This document shows positions 19,288 through 30,672 of a stretch of DNA of 64,000 nt, in pieces. Below the pieces are notes generated by a model. That model was not told the DNA's origin, searched no databases, and saw only the letters and a list, made by a program, of their open reading frames with translations. The stretch's first letter is position 1; every line of letters starts with the position of its first letter. Made by a program: the position numbers and the translations under genes. Source of the DNA: Propionibacterium australiense (GTDB taxonomy: Bacteria; Actinomycetota; Actinomycetes; Propionibacteriales; Propionibacteriaceae); assembly GCF_003666605.1 (NCBI RefSeq), contig NZ_RCIV01000001.1, positions 310,001 through 374,000 of the forward strand, in the 5' to 3' direction.

Positions 19288-20039
19288 GCCTGTTCCCCCT
19301 GGTCCTCGCCGCCGGTCATGACCACGTCCGGCTGGGCGGACTGCCCGGCGCCGGGCTCGTCGTGGTCGTGTCTGGTCGTCTCGACGATCCTGCCGTGGTC
19401 CAGCCGGACCTCGCGCTGGCCCTTCGAGGCGACCCAGGCGTCGTGGGTGACGACGATGAGCGTGGTGCCCTCGGCGTGCAGTTGACCGAAGATGTCGAGC
19501 ACGATGCGTTCGTTCTTCTCGTCCAGGTTGCCGGTGGGTTCGTCGGCCAGGACGATCTTCGGCGAGTTGATGAGGGCGCGGGCGACGCAGACCCGCTGCT
19601 GCTCGCCGCCGGACAGCTGGCTCGGCAGGTGAGTGGCCCGCTCGGCCAGTCCCACCCGGGCGAGGGCTGCGAGGGCCTCGGTCTCGTCGGGCATCGAGTG
19701 GTAGTACTGCGCGACCATGACGTTCTCGAGGGCCGTCAGGTGCGGGATGAGGTGGAACTGCTGGAAGATCAGGCCGATCGTCTCACGACGTACCTGGGTG
19801 AGGTCGAAGCCGGAGAACTTGGAGATGTCCCGGCCGTCGAGCATGACGGTGCCCTCGGTGGGCCGGTCCATGCACCCGATGATGTTCATCATCGTCGTCT
19901 TGCCCGAGCCGGACGGGCCGACGATCGAGACCCACTCGCCGCGCTGGACGGTGAGGTCGACGTGATCGAGGGCGTGCAGGTCACCGTAGATCTTCGAGAC
20001 GTCGGTGAGCTGCAGCAGATCGGACGTGGTGTTTGTCAT
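19284..20039 (-). CDS. LolD/MacB-type ABC ATPase of the iron operon
   Basis: A 251-residue ATPase of the MacB/FtsE class. Walker [20 protein letters not shown] loop [18 protein letters not shown], signature [15 protein letters not shown], Walker [13 protein letters not shown] and H loop [11 protein letters not shown] are all intact. About 30 acidic/polar residues extend the C-terminus. It is coupled to the two FtsX-type permeases upstream and to the FMN lipoprotein downstream. Such transporters usually act on the outer face of the membrane as mechanotransmitters. It corresponds to the ATPase in the Campylobacter p19/FTR1 locus. Confidence 0.9.
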   Translation of the reverse strand: MTNTTSDLLQLTDVSKIYGDLHALDHVDLTVQRGEWVSIVGPSGSGKTTMMNIIGCMDRPTEGTVMLDGRDISKFSGFDLTQVRRETIGLIFQQFHLIPHLTALENVMVAQYYHSMPDETEALAALARVGLAERATHLPSQLSGGEQQRVCVARALINSPKIVLADEPTGNLDEKNERIVLDIFGQLHAEGTTLIVVTHDAWVASKGQREVRLDHGRIVETTRHDHDEPGAGQSAQPDVVMTGGEDQGEQA

Positions 20040-20047
20040 GATGGTTC

Positions 20048-21289
20048 CTATTCTCCGCGCAGCACGAGGGCGGGGTCGACGTCGACGGCTCGGCGCACCG
20101 GGATGAGGCTCGCCAGCGTCGACACGAGGACGGCCGCCACGACGGTGCCGACGAGGATGAGCAGGTGCGCCTCGACGGTGCGGTGGAAGACGTTGAGGGA
20201 GATCACCTGGGCCAGGCCGAATCCTGCCGCCGCGCCGATGAGGCCGCCGATCAGGCCGAGGACGACGCCCTCGCCGAGGAACTCCCCGATGATCGATCCG
20301 TCATCGGCGCCGAGGGCCTTGCGCAGGCCGATCTCGTTGCGGCGCTCGGTGACGACGGCCATCATCGTCGTTGAGACGCCGATCATGATGAGGGCGAGGA
20401 CGATGACCGAGATGATCACCATGAGCGAGCGCAGCATGCCGAGGACGTCGGAGTCGGACTGGGCGAGGCGGGCGACCGGGGCGGCACTCACCTCGGGATG
20501 GCGGGCGCTGATCCGGTCGGCCAGCGTCTGCAGGGCGTCGCCCTCGCCCGAGATCGAGAACTCGGCGACGGTGAAGACCGGGGGCTCGCCGGTCAGCTCG
20601 GTCAGCTCGTCCATGGCCAGGTAGACGAAACCGTCCTCGTTGCCACCGGTCTCCAGGACGCCCGAGACCGTCACCGTGGTCTCGGCGCTCGTCGTGGCCC
20701 CGGCCCGGCTCACGTCCTGGTTCGAGATCTCCTTGCCGTTCTCGTTTGTCGCCGCCGCGGCCGGGGTCGAGGCGTCGCCCTCACCGTCGCCGGAGTCGTC
20801 CTCGGCGAGCATCGACAGGGTGATCGTGTCACCGGCCTGCGCGTCGACGGCCTCGGCGATGTCCCGGCCGATGAGCACCTGGCCGGCGCCGGAGGGCCAT
20901 GCGCCGTCCACGTACCAGTACGGGTTCAGCCGGCGGGCGGCATCGAGGTCGGCGCCGGCCGCCACGTACGGCAGGTCGTTGACGAGGACCGCCTCGTAGT
21001 CGATGCCGACCGCTCCGACGAGCTCGTCGGAGCCGATCTCGCCGGTGATCTCCTCGACGACCGAGACGTCGAAGCTGTTCGCGTCACCGGCCGGCGTCAG
21101 CAGCATGTTGGCGCCGGCGGAGCGCATCTCGCGGGCCATCTGGCGCGGCACGTCGACCGAGATCGTGGCCAGGGCCGACAGCGTGGTGGCGCCCACCGCG
21201 ACGGCCAGCATCGCGACGACGACGCGGGAGTGCCGCCGCAGGATCGACGACATCACCATGCGGATGAACAGTCTGCGCTTGGGGTTCAT
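20048..21289 (-). CDS. FtsX/MacB-type ABC permease 2 of the iron operon
   Basis: A 413-residue permease. One N-terminal transmembrane segment (VVVAMLAVAVGATTLSALAT) precedes an extracytoplasmic domain of about 240 residues, and three C-terminal segments contain the FtsX motif ERRNEIGLRKALGADDGSII. The ATG at 21289 follows GGGAGGTGAG; a longer reading overlaps the previous gene and is rejected. It is paralogous to the gene at 21294, the pair forming a heterodimer with the ATPase. Confidence 0.88.
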   Translation of the reverse strand: MNPKRRLFIRMVMSSILRRHSRVVVAMLAVAVGATTLSALATISVDVPRQMAREMRSAGANMLLTPAGDANSFDVSVVEEITGEIGSDELVGAVGIDYEAVLVNDLPYVAAGADLDAARRLNPYWYVDGAWPSGAGQVLIGRDIAEAVDAQAGDTITLSMLAEDDSGDGEGDASTPAAAATNENGKEISNQDVSRAGATTSAETTVTVSGVLETGGNEDGFVYLAMDELTELTGEPPVFTVAEFSISGEGDALQTLADRISARHPEVSAAPVARLAQSDSDVLGMLRSLMVIISVIVLALIMIGVSTTMMAVVTERRNEIGLRKALGADDGSIIGEFLGEGVVLGLIGGLIGAAAGFGLAQVISLNVFHRTVEAHLLILVGTVVAAVLVSTLASLIPVRRAVDVDPALVLRGE

Positions 21290-21293
21290 CGGC

Positions 21294-22583
21294 TCACCTC
21301 CCGTGCAGCACTTCGGCCGGGCGCAGTCGCAGCAGGAATCTGATTGCGGGGATGGAGCCGGCCAGGACGACGAGCAGGACCAGGGCCGCGACGATCCCGG
21401 CGACCGAGGGCAGGATCGACATGGCGGAGCCGAACACGAGATGCCCGATGAGCTGGGCCAGGCCGATGCCGGCACCGAACCCGAGCAGGCCCCCCACCAG
21501 GCCGATGATGAGGATCTCGGTGAGGATCAGCCCGACCACCGCCGCATCGCGGGCGCCGATGGCTTTCATCAGGCCGATCTGGGCGGCGCGCTCCATGACG
21601 TTGGCGGTGACGAGATTGGCGATGGCGAGCGCGGCACCGGCCATCGACAGGATCGTGACGAGCACCATGAGCAGCTGCGTCTTCTCGAGGATGGTGCCCT
21701 CGGACTCGGAGACCTGGCGCACCGCGCGGGCCGTCGAGTCGGGGATGACCTCCTCGATCTGGTAGGCGATCGAGGAGACGTAGGCGGTGCAGTACCAGGT
21801 CTCGCGCTCGGCGACCGAGAGGCTGGCCGGGTTCTTCGCCGCCTTCCTGGCCAGGTCGTTGTCCGGCGTGGTGAGGGCCGAGACCTCGACCTCGCCGACC
21901 GCGCCGGGGGTGGCGATGAGTTCCTGGGCTGCGCCGATGTTGGTGAGGACCTGGTTGTCCTCCTCGGCGCCCGTGGTGACGATGCCCGACACCGTCATCT
22001 GCTCGGCGACGCCGCCCCTGGTGAGCGTGACGGAGTCGCCGATCCCCAGGCCGTTGTCCTGGGCGAAGGTGACGCCCACGACGACCTGGTCATCGGCGTC
22101 CTGGGCCGGCCATGAGCCGTCGATCGTCCACCAGCCGCGCATGTTCACCAGGCCGGTGTCGACCGATTCGCCATCGGCCAGGTCGAGGTGCCGGGTGAAC
22201 CAGGTGCCGACGACGGTCACGCCCTCGGCAGTCCCGCTCGTGGTCGCCGCATCGGCGCTCGTGGTGAGCAGGGGCGCGAAGTCGACGATGTTGTAGGTCC
22301 AGAAGATCGTCTTGATCTTCGGCAGGTCCGCCTCGTCGAGGTAGGACTGCTGGGTGTCACCGCCGCCGACGTCGTAGATGTCCTGGACGACCGCGGCGTT
22401 CTGGGGGCGGACGACGATGTTGGCGCCGTAGGCCTTCAGCTCCTGGTTGATCTTGTCGCCCACGGAGAACATGACCGAGAGCATCGAGGTGGCGACCGAG
22501 GCACCGAGGGCCACGGTCGCGATGATCATGAGACGCCGGGAACGCTGCCGGAGCAGCGCGCCGCGGAGCATGCGAAGGAACAT
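21294..22583 (-). CDS. FtsX/MacB-type ABC permease 1 of the iron operon
   Basis: A 429-residue permease with the FtsX layout: one N-terminal transmembrane segment (LMIIATVALGASVATSMLSV), a large extracytoplasmic domain, then three segments with ERAAQIGLMKAIGARDAAVV. The ATG at 22583 is preceded by GAGGTGG; a GTG three codons upstream is less likely. Four bases separate it from the next permease. Its extracytoplasmic domain could contact P19 or the DUF2318 protein; this is inference from co-location. Confidence 0.88.
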   Translation of the reverse strand: MFLRMLRGALLRQRSRRLMIIATVALGASVATSMLSVMFSVGDKINQELKAYGANIVVRPQNAAVVQDIYDVGGGDTQQSYLDEADLPKIKTIFWTYNIVDFAPLLTTSADAATTSGTAEGVTVVGTWFTRHLDLADGESVDTGLVNMRGWWTIDGSWPAQDADDQVVVGVTFAQDNGLGIGDSVTLTRGGVAEQMTVSGIVTTGAEEDNQVLTNIGAAQELIATPGAVGEVEVSALTTPDNDLARKAAKNPASLSVAERETWYCTAYVSSIAYQIEEVIPDSTARAVRQVSESEGTILEKTQLLMVLVTILSMAGAALAIANLVTANVMERAAQIGLMKAIGARDAAVVGLILTEILIIGLVGGLLGFGAGIGLAQLIGHLVFGSAMSILPSVAGIVAALVLLVVLAGSIPAIRFLLRLRPAEVLHGR

Positions 22584-22603
22584 GGTGACCACCTCGTTCG
22601 GGT

Positions 22604-23926
22604 TCAGGCGAAGACGCCGGCGCTGGACTCCAGGACCTGGATCGGCACGCTCAGCTCACCGTTGGCGATCGTGTAGTCGATCGGGATCGGGTTGCACCCG
22701 CCCTTGAAGCCGATGGTGGCGATGTTCATGGCGACACCGCAGAGCTTGCAGATGACCTGGCCGTCCTCCTCGTAGTAGCCGCTGGGGCCGCAGATCTCGC
22801 AGGCGTCCAGGCCGACGCCGAACGAGGTGCCGGCCTTCTGGATCGCGATGAACCGCACCCTGGTTCCCGAGGAGGTCTGGTACTCGAAACGGTGCAGGTG
22901 CGCGTCGCTGATCGCATCGAGCCCGACGACGACATTGTCGTCCCTGACGTCGAAGGGCTCCGGGTCCGACAGCTCGACCTCCTGCGTGGCGTAGTGCTCG
23001 CCGACGGTGAGGACGCCGGCGGCCACGGCCAGGGTGCCGAGGCTGAGGACCGAGCGGCGGGTCATCGAACGGACGCCGGCCTTCTTCAGCCGCCGCTCGG
23101 GTGCCACATCGGACTCGGTGGGCGTGCGACGGGCCGAGACCAGCAGGATCACGGCGGCGACGGCCGTGGCGGCCATCGCCGCGAAGGAGAACAGGTCGCC
23201 GTGATTGGCCAGCCAGGACATCGTCGTGGCGGTCTGCTTCGAGACGCGGATGACGCGCAGGGAGTACAGCAGCCGGACGATGAGGAAGACGTGTGTCGCG
23301 GTGAGGATGAGACCGGAGACGGTGAACAGCGCCGGGGCGTGGGACGGCCGCCGCGCGCACATGAGCGAGACGCTCGCCCCGGCGACGACCGCGATGGCGA
23401 CGCCGGCCAGGAAACCCAGCACGTTGAGGAAGGTGGTGCTGGAGAACAGCGTCGAATTGGAGGGCACCCACTCCCAGATCTGCAGGTAGACGCTCTGGCC
23501 GGCGCGGAAGACGATGGCCAGGGCCCAGACGGAGCCGGCCGTCGAGACGACGGCCCGCCACGGCCTGGGGATCGGGTTGGCGACGCCGGCGCCGGCCAAG
23601 GAGTCGCCCCGGGCCCCGCGGAGGAGCCCAAGGGTCCGCCGGCCGAGGAACCAGACGAGGGCGAGCAGGACGACGAAGAGCCCGACGGTGGGTTCGAGCG
23701 TGGTGAGGGTGAGGCGCTGCCGGTCGAAGCGGATGATCGAGAACTGGTGGACGACGATGAACGCCAGCCCGAGCGCCGCGCCGGCCAGCGCGCCCCAGGC
23801 CACCGGGCGGGGGCCCGGGCGAGCCGGGTCCCCGCCACAGGCCAGGCGCACGCTGGGAGCCAGCGCCCCGATCGTCAGGGCGACGAGGATGAGCGAACCG
23901 AGTGCGTCAACGAGCTGTGCGAGCAC
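22604..23926 (-). CDS. Membrane protein with C-terminal DUF2318 (CxxC/CxxC) metal or Fe-S domain
   Basis: A 440-residue protein. About eight transmembrane segments fill residues 1-280, a further one (RRSVLSLGTLAVAAGVLTVG) follows, and the C-terminal DUF2318 domain shows CEICGPSGYYEEDGQVICKL, CGVAMNIATIGFKGGCNPIP and HRFEYQTSSGTRVRFIAI. The two CxxC pairs plus a fifth Cys suggest an Fe-S cluster or metal centre facing outward. DUF2318 proteins occur in p19/FTR1 iron loci (for example Campylobacter), where an electron-transfer role is assumed. GTG start at 23926 after GGAGAG. Confidence 0.85.
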   Translation of the reverse strand: MLAQLVDALGSLILVALTIGALAPSVRLACGGDPARPGPRPVAWGALAGAALGLAFIVVHQFSIIRFDRQRLTLTTLEPTVGLFVVLLALVWFLGRRTLGLLRGARGDSLAGAGVANPIPRPWRAVVSTAGSVWALAIVFRAGQSVYLQIWEWVPSNSTLFSSTTFLNVLGFLAGVAIAVVAGASVSLMCARRPSHAPALFTVSGLILTATHVFLIVRLLYSLRVIRVSKQTATTMSWLANHGDLFSFAAMAATAVAAVILLVSARRTPTESDVAPERRLKKAGVRSMTRRSVLSLGTLAVAAGVLTVGEHYATQEVELSDPEPFDVRDDNVVVGLDAISDAHLHRFEYQTSSGTRVRFIAIQKAGTSFGVGLDACEICGPSGYYEEDGQVICKLCGVAMNIATIGFKGGCNPIPIDYTIANGELSVPIQVLESSAGVFA

Positions 23927-24011
23927 TGTCTCTCCTGTACGGCTGAGGACTGTTTCACCAGTGCGTCATCACGAGCACCGGCCGGGCCGGCTGGCTGGTG
24001 GCCGCGGCCCG

Positions 24012-24647
24012 TCACCACCACACGGCCTCGGGATCCCAGTGCCAGTCCGGGAAGCTCGCGACGATCGGCTCGGTCCAGAAGCGACCCTCGACCCCGGTCT
24101 CCTTGTCGGTGTGCAGCATCCAGCCGTTCTCCTCCGGGGAGTGGACGATGATCTCGAGCGTGTAGTCGCCGGCGGCCAGCTCGGGCAGGTTGAGGCCGTA
24201 GTGGGGGCCGTCCGAGGCGTTCATCGCCATGAAGGTGCCGCTCTGCACCTCGTTGCCGGAGGCGTCCTTGATGGCGTACTCGACGGTCAGGCCGGGGACG
24301 AAGTCGCCGGCGCCGTAGCCGAGCTTGTTGTCCTCGACGGCCGTGATGTCGGCCTCGAGGTGCATGGCGGCCTGGGAGGCGTCGACGCCCATCTTCGGGG
24401 TCATCTCGACGGGCTGGAAGTAGACGGCCGCGATCTTGAGGGGGCCGGAGAAGACCTCGTCGCCGACGGGTTCTTCCTGGAAACCGGCGTCACCGCCGTC
24501 GTCGGCGGTCTCGGCGGCAGTGGCGGTGCTGCTGCTGTCCGCCGAGCTGGAGCCCGAGGAGCTCGAGCCGCCGGAGCAGCCGGCCATCAGACCGGCCAGC
24601 GCCAGCACGGCGATGAGGCTTCCAAGCTTCTTGACTGACATGGACAT
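24012..24647 (-). CDS. P19-type iron-transport lipoprotein
   Basis: A 211-residue lipoprotein with lipobox LAGLMAGCSG and a Ser-rich linker, then a P19 domain. Metal-site residues seem conserved: the Met in VEMTPKMGVD, AAMHLEADITAV, the His in GPHYGLNLP and the C-terminal FPDWHWDPEAVWW. P19 binds Cu/Mn/Fe at the outer face and supports ferrous/ferric delivery to the FTR1 permease. The ATG at 24647 follows GGAGACATTTC. It lies 31 bases after the permease gene. Confidence 0.9.
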   Translation of the reverse strand: MSMSVKKLGSLIAVLALAGLMAGCSGGSSSSGSSSADSSSTATAAETADDGGDAGFQEEPVGDEVFSGPLKIAAVYFQPVEMTPKMGVDASQAAMHLEADITAVEDNKLGYGAGDFVPGLTVEYAIKDASGNEVQSGTFMAMNASDGPHYGLNLPELAAGDYTLEIIVHSPEENGWMLHTDKETGVEGRFWTEPIVASFPDWHWDPEAVWW

Positions 24648-24678
24648 GAAATGTCTCCTGTGATGAGAGGATTCGGTG

Positions 24679-26313
24679 TTATTCAGTTGTCCGGTTCGCC
24701 GCCGTCTGCCCGCCCCGGCCACTGGCCACGAGGCCACGACGACGCTGGCGCCGGGAGCCGATGACGTAGAGAGCAACGATGATGATGAGAACCACGGCCT
24801 GACCGGCCAGGTTCTCAACCCTCGGGTAGAGCCCCAACAGGTCGATCGTGGGCAGCCCGCCGATCGCCGTCGACGGCAGGACGTCGGCCTCCTGCAGTTC
24901 CTTGATGCCCGACCCGGTGAAGACGATCGCCATGACGGCCAGGAAGATCGAGGTGACGATGAAGAAGGGGCGTAGCGGGATACGCAGGCTGAAGAAGCGG
25001 ATCGCCACGTAGACGAGGACGAGGCAGACCACGCCGACAACCAGGCCGAGCCACACGAGGTGGGTATCGTCACCGGCCATGGCGAGGATCGGCTGGTAGA
25101 ACAGGATCGTCTCGGCGCCCTCGCGCAGCACGGCGACGAAGGTCACCAGGACGAGCGAGAACAGCGAGGCGCGGCTGATGCCGTGCTCGGTCGATCCCGG
25201 CAGGTACTTCTGCCAGGAGGAGTGGTCGGAGTTCTGGATCATCCAGTTCGACACCCAGATGAGCATGGCCACGGCGACCAGCGCCGTGACGCCCTCGAGC
25301 AGTTCCTGGTTGGAGCCGGCCGCGGCGGTCACGAAGTGGAACAGGAGCGCCAGGGCGGCCGAGAGGAGCACGGCCAGGGCCACGCCGGCCCAGATGAGAC
25401 GCGACTCGCGCCTGAGGCCGGCCTTGATCATGAAGGCCATCACGGCTGCGACGACGAGGATGGCCTCGAGGCCCTCCCGCAGGATGACGAGGAAGGCCGA
25501 GAGGAACAGGGTGAGGCCGCCCCCGCCGCTCGTCGCTCCGGTGCTCGGGTCGTAGCCGTCAAGCGTATTGGCGTCCTGGATGAGCATGACCTCGAGCTGG
25601 GCGACACGGGCCGCGACCGAGTCGTTGTCCTGACTGGTCATGTCCCGTTTGATGTTGGCGAACTCCAGTTCGATGGTGGACACGCGCGCACCGGAGACCC
25701 TGCTCATCGTGACCTTCTCGAAACCGGTCGTCTCGTAGTTCCCGTAATAGGCCTCGTTGACGAGTTCCTTGCCGCGTTCGGGATCGCCTGCCGCCGAGGC
25801 GTCCCGGCCCTGGTTGAGCAGGTCGATCATGGTCGAGGCGACCTGACCCCACTTGCCGGGGCTGATCGCCATGTCCTCGGCGCTCTGGGAGCCGCCGTCG
25901 AGGCTCTGGGCGGCGCTCGTCACGAGTTTCTTGAGCTCGTCGGTCCGGCTGTCGACCTCGGCGCCGTCGTTGTCCTTGATCGCCTGAATGAGCAGCGCGA
26001 AGTCCATGTCGGCGTCCTTGACGTCGGCGCCCGACTTGGCCCCGAGGGCCTCCTCGAAGCCCGAGCCGACGTAGGTCTTGTAACGGGTGTCCCTGACCCG
26101 GTTCTTGGCGCCGTCCCGGTCACCGTCGTGGAAGGTGGCTGCCGCCGCATCGAGTTCGTCACTGATCTTCTGGGCCACACCGGTCCACTGCCCCGCGGAG
26201 GCCGAGGGCTCGGCGGCGGCCGTCGCCGAACGACCGATCGGCAGCAGCACCAGGAGAAGCAGCAGCGCGCCGACGACGGTCAGGCGCCGCAGACGGGCCT
26301 GCCCGTCCACCAT
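24679..26313 (-). CDS. FTR1-family high-affinity iron permease with duplicated extracytoplasmic N-terminal domain
   Basis: A 544-residue iron permease. A signal-like segment (LTVVGALLLLLVLLPIGR) is followed by an extracytoplasmic region (about 38-255) and seven transmembrane segments. Both FTR1 motifs are present: REGLE at 279-283 and REGAE at 397-401. The extracytoplasmic region is an internal duplication: GQWTGVAQKISDELDAA to about 145 matches GKWGQVASTMIDLLNQG to about 255, including GSGFEEAL/TTGFEKVT. The ATG at 26313 gives the best signal peptide but has a weak Shine-Dalgarno; GTG 26337 or ATG 26352 are possible. It heads the operon directly downstream of the tandem DtxR boxes. Confidence 0.88.
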   Translation of the reverse strand: MVDGQARLRRLTVVGALLLLLVLLPIGRSATAAAEPSASAGQWTGVAQKISDELDAAAATFHDGDRDGAKNRVRDTRYKTYVGSGFEEALGAKSGADVKDADMDFALLIQAIKDNDGAEVDSRTDELKKLVTSAAQSLDGGSQSAEDMAISPGKWGQVASTMIDLLNQGRDASAAGDPERGKELVNEAYYGNYETTGFEKVTMSRVSGARVSTIELEFANIKRDMTSQDNDSVAARVAQLEVMLIQDANTLDGYDPSTGATSGGGGLTLFLSAFLVILREGLEAILVVAAVMAFMIKAGLRRESRLIWAGVALAVLLSAALALLFHFVTAAAGSNQELLEGVTALVAVAMLIWVSNWMIQNSDHSSWQKYLPGSTEHGISRASLFSLVLVTFVAVLREGAETILFYQPILAMAGDDTHLVWLGLVVGVVCLVLVYVAIRFFSLRIPLRPFFIVTSIFLAVMAIVFTGSGIKELQEADVLPSTAIGGLPTIDLLGLYPRVENLAGQAVVLIIIVALYVIGSRRQRRRGLVASGRGGQTAANRTTE

Positions 26314-26403
26314 CGCTGTCAGCTGTGCGGAATGCACTGGCGGACACCCCATTCCCCGAGAAGGACTCGACCGTTCACAGATTCTCGACAGAACCCACAA
26401 ACG

Positions 26404-26441
26404 ACTAGCTTAGGCTAACAGTTGATTAGCTTAGGCTAACA
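26404..26441 (-). promoter_or_regulatory. Two tandem DtxR/IdeR iron boxes over the iron-operon promoter
   Basis: TTAGGCTAAC, the core of the DtxR/IdeR consensus (TTAGGTTAGGCTAACCTAA), occurs at 26410-26419 and 26431-26440, each extended on the left as TAGC. The two centres are 21 bases apart, two helical turns, as in promoters bound by paired DtxR dimers. The boxes overlap the expected promoter of the FTR1 operon (TTGTTA on the minus strand at about 26443-26438 is a candidate -35). Iron-loaded repressor should shut the operon off. Confidence 0.85.
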
Positions 26442-26645
26442 AGTTCCCGGGGGCCAGTCGGCCCCGGGATCCTTCCGTTCCGGCTGGTCGGGCCGGCTTC
26501 CTCCCCGGCCACCGGACATCTGGCACGGCACCGCCCGCCCAGGGGCATGGCTGCGGTCGGGGGAGCCCGCTCCGCTGGAAGGCCACTGACGTCGTCCCCG
26601 CGTCCCCGGGGAAGAGCCCGGCTCATGGTGGGGCGCACAATGCGC
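26442..26645. other. Non-coding stretch between the iron operon promoter and the rpoC terminator
   Basis: Together with the DtxR boxes and leader (26314-26441), this spans more than 300 bases without a gene. I see no conserved ORF, tRNA or riboswitch here; only short spurious frames. Confidence 0.6.
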
Positions 26646-26675
26646 GAGGGCGCCCCGCGGATGCGGGGCGCCCTC
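26646..26675 (-). terminator. rpoC terminator
   Basis: Perfect 13-bp inverted repeat (GAGGGCGCCCCGC and its complement, four-base loop) 18 bases beyond the rpoC stop. No strong T tract. Confidence 0.85.
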
Positions 26676-26692
26676 AGTTCGGCCGGGCGGGT

Positions 26693-30583
<3,891 letters not shown>

Positions 30584-30672
30584 GTTGGTTCTCTTTCCCC
30601 TGCTTCCAGCAGGCGGCTAAAACTGTGGATCCAGTGGTCGTGGGACGGGCCGGAGCCCGACGCCGAGAGGCG

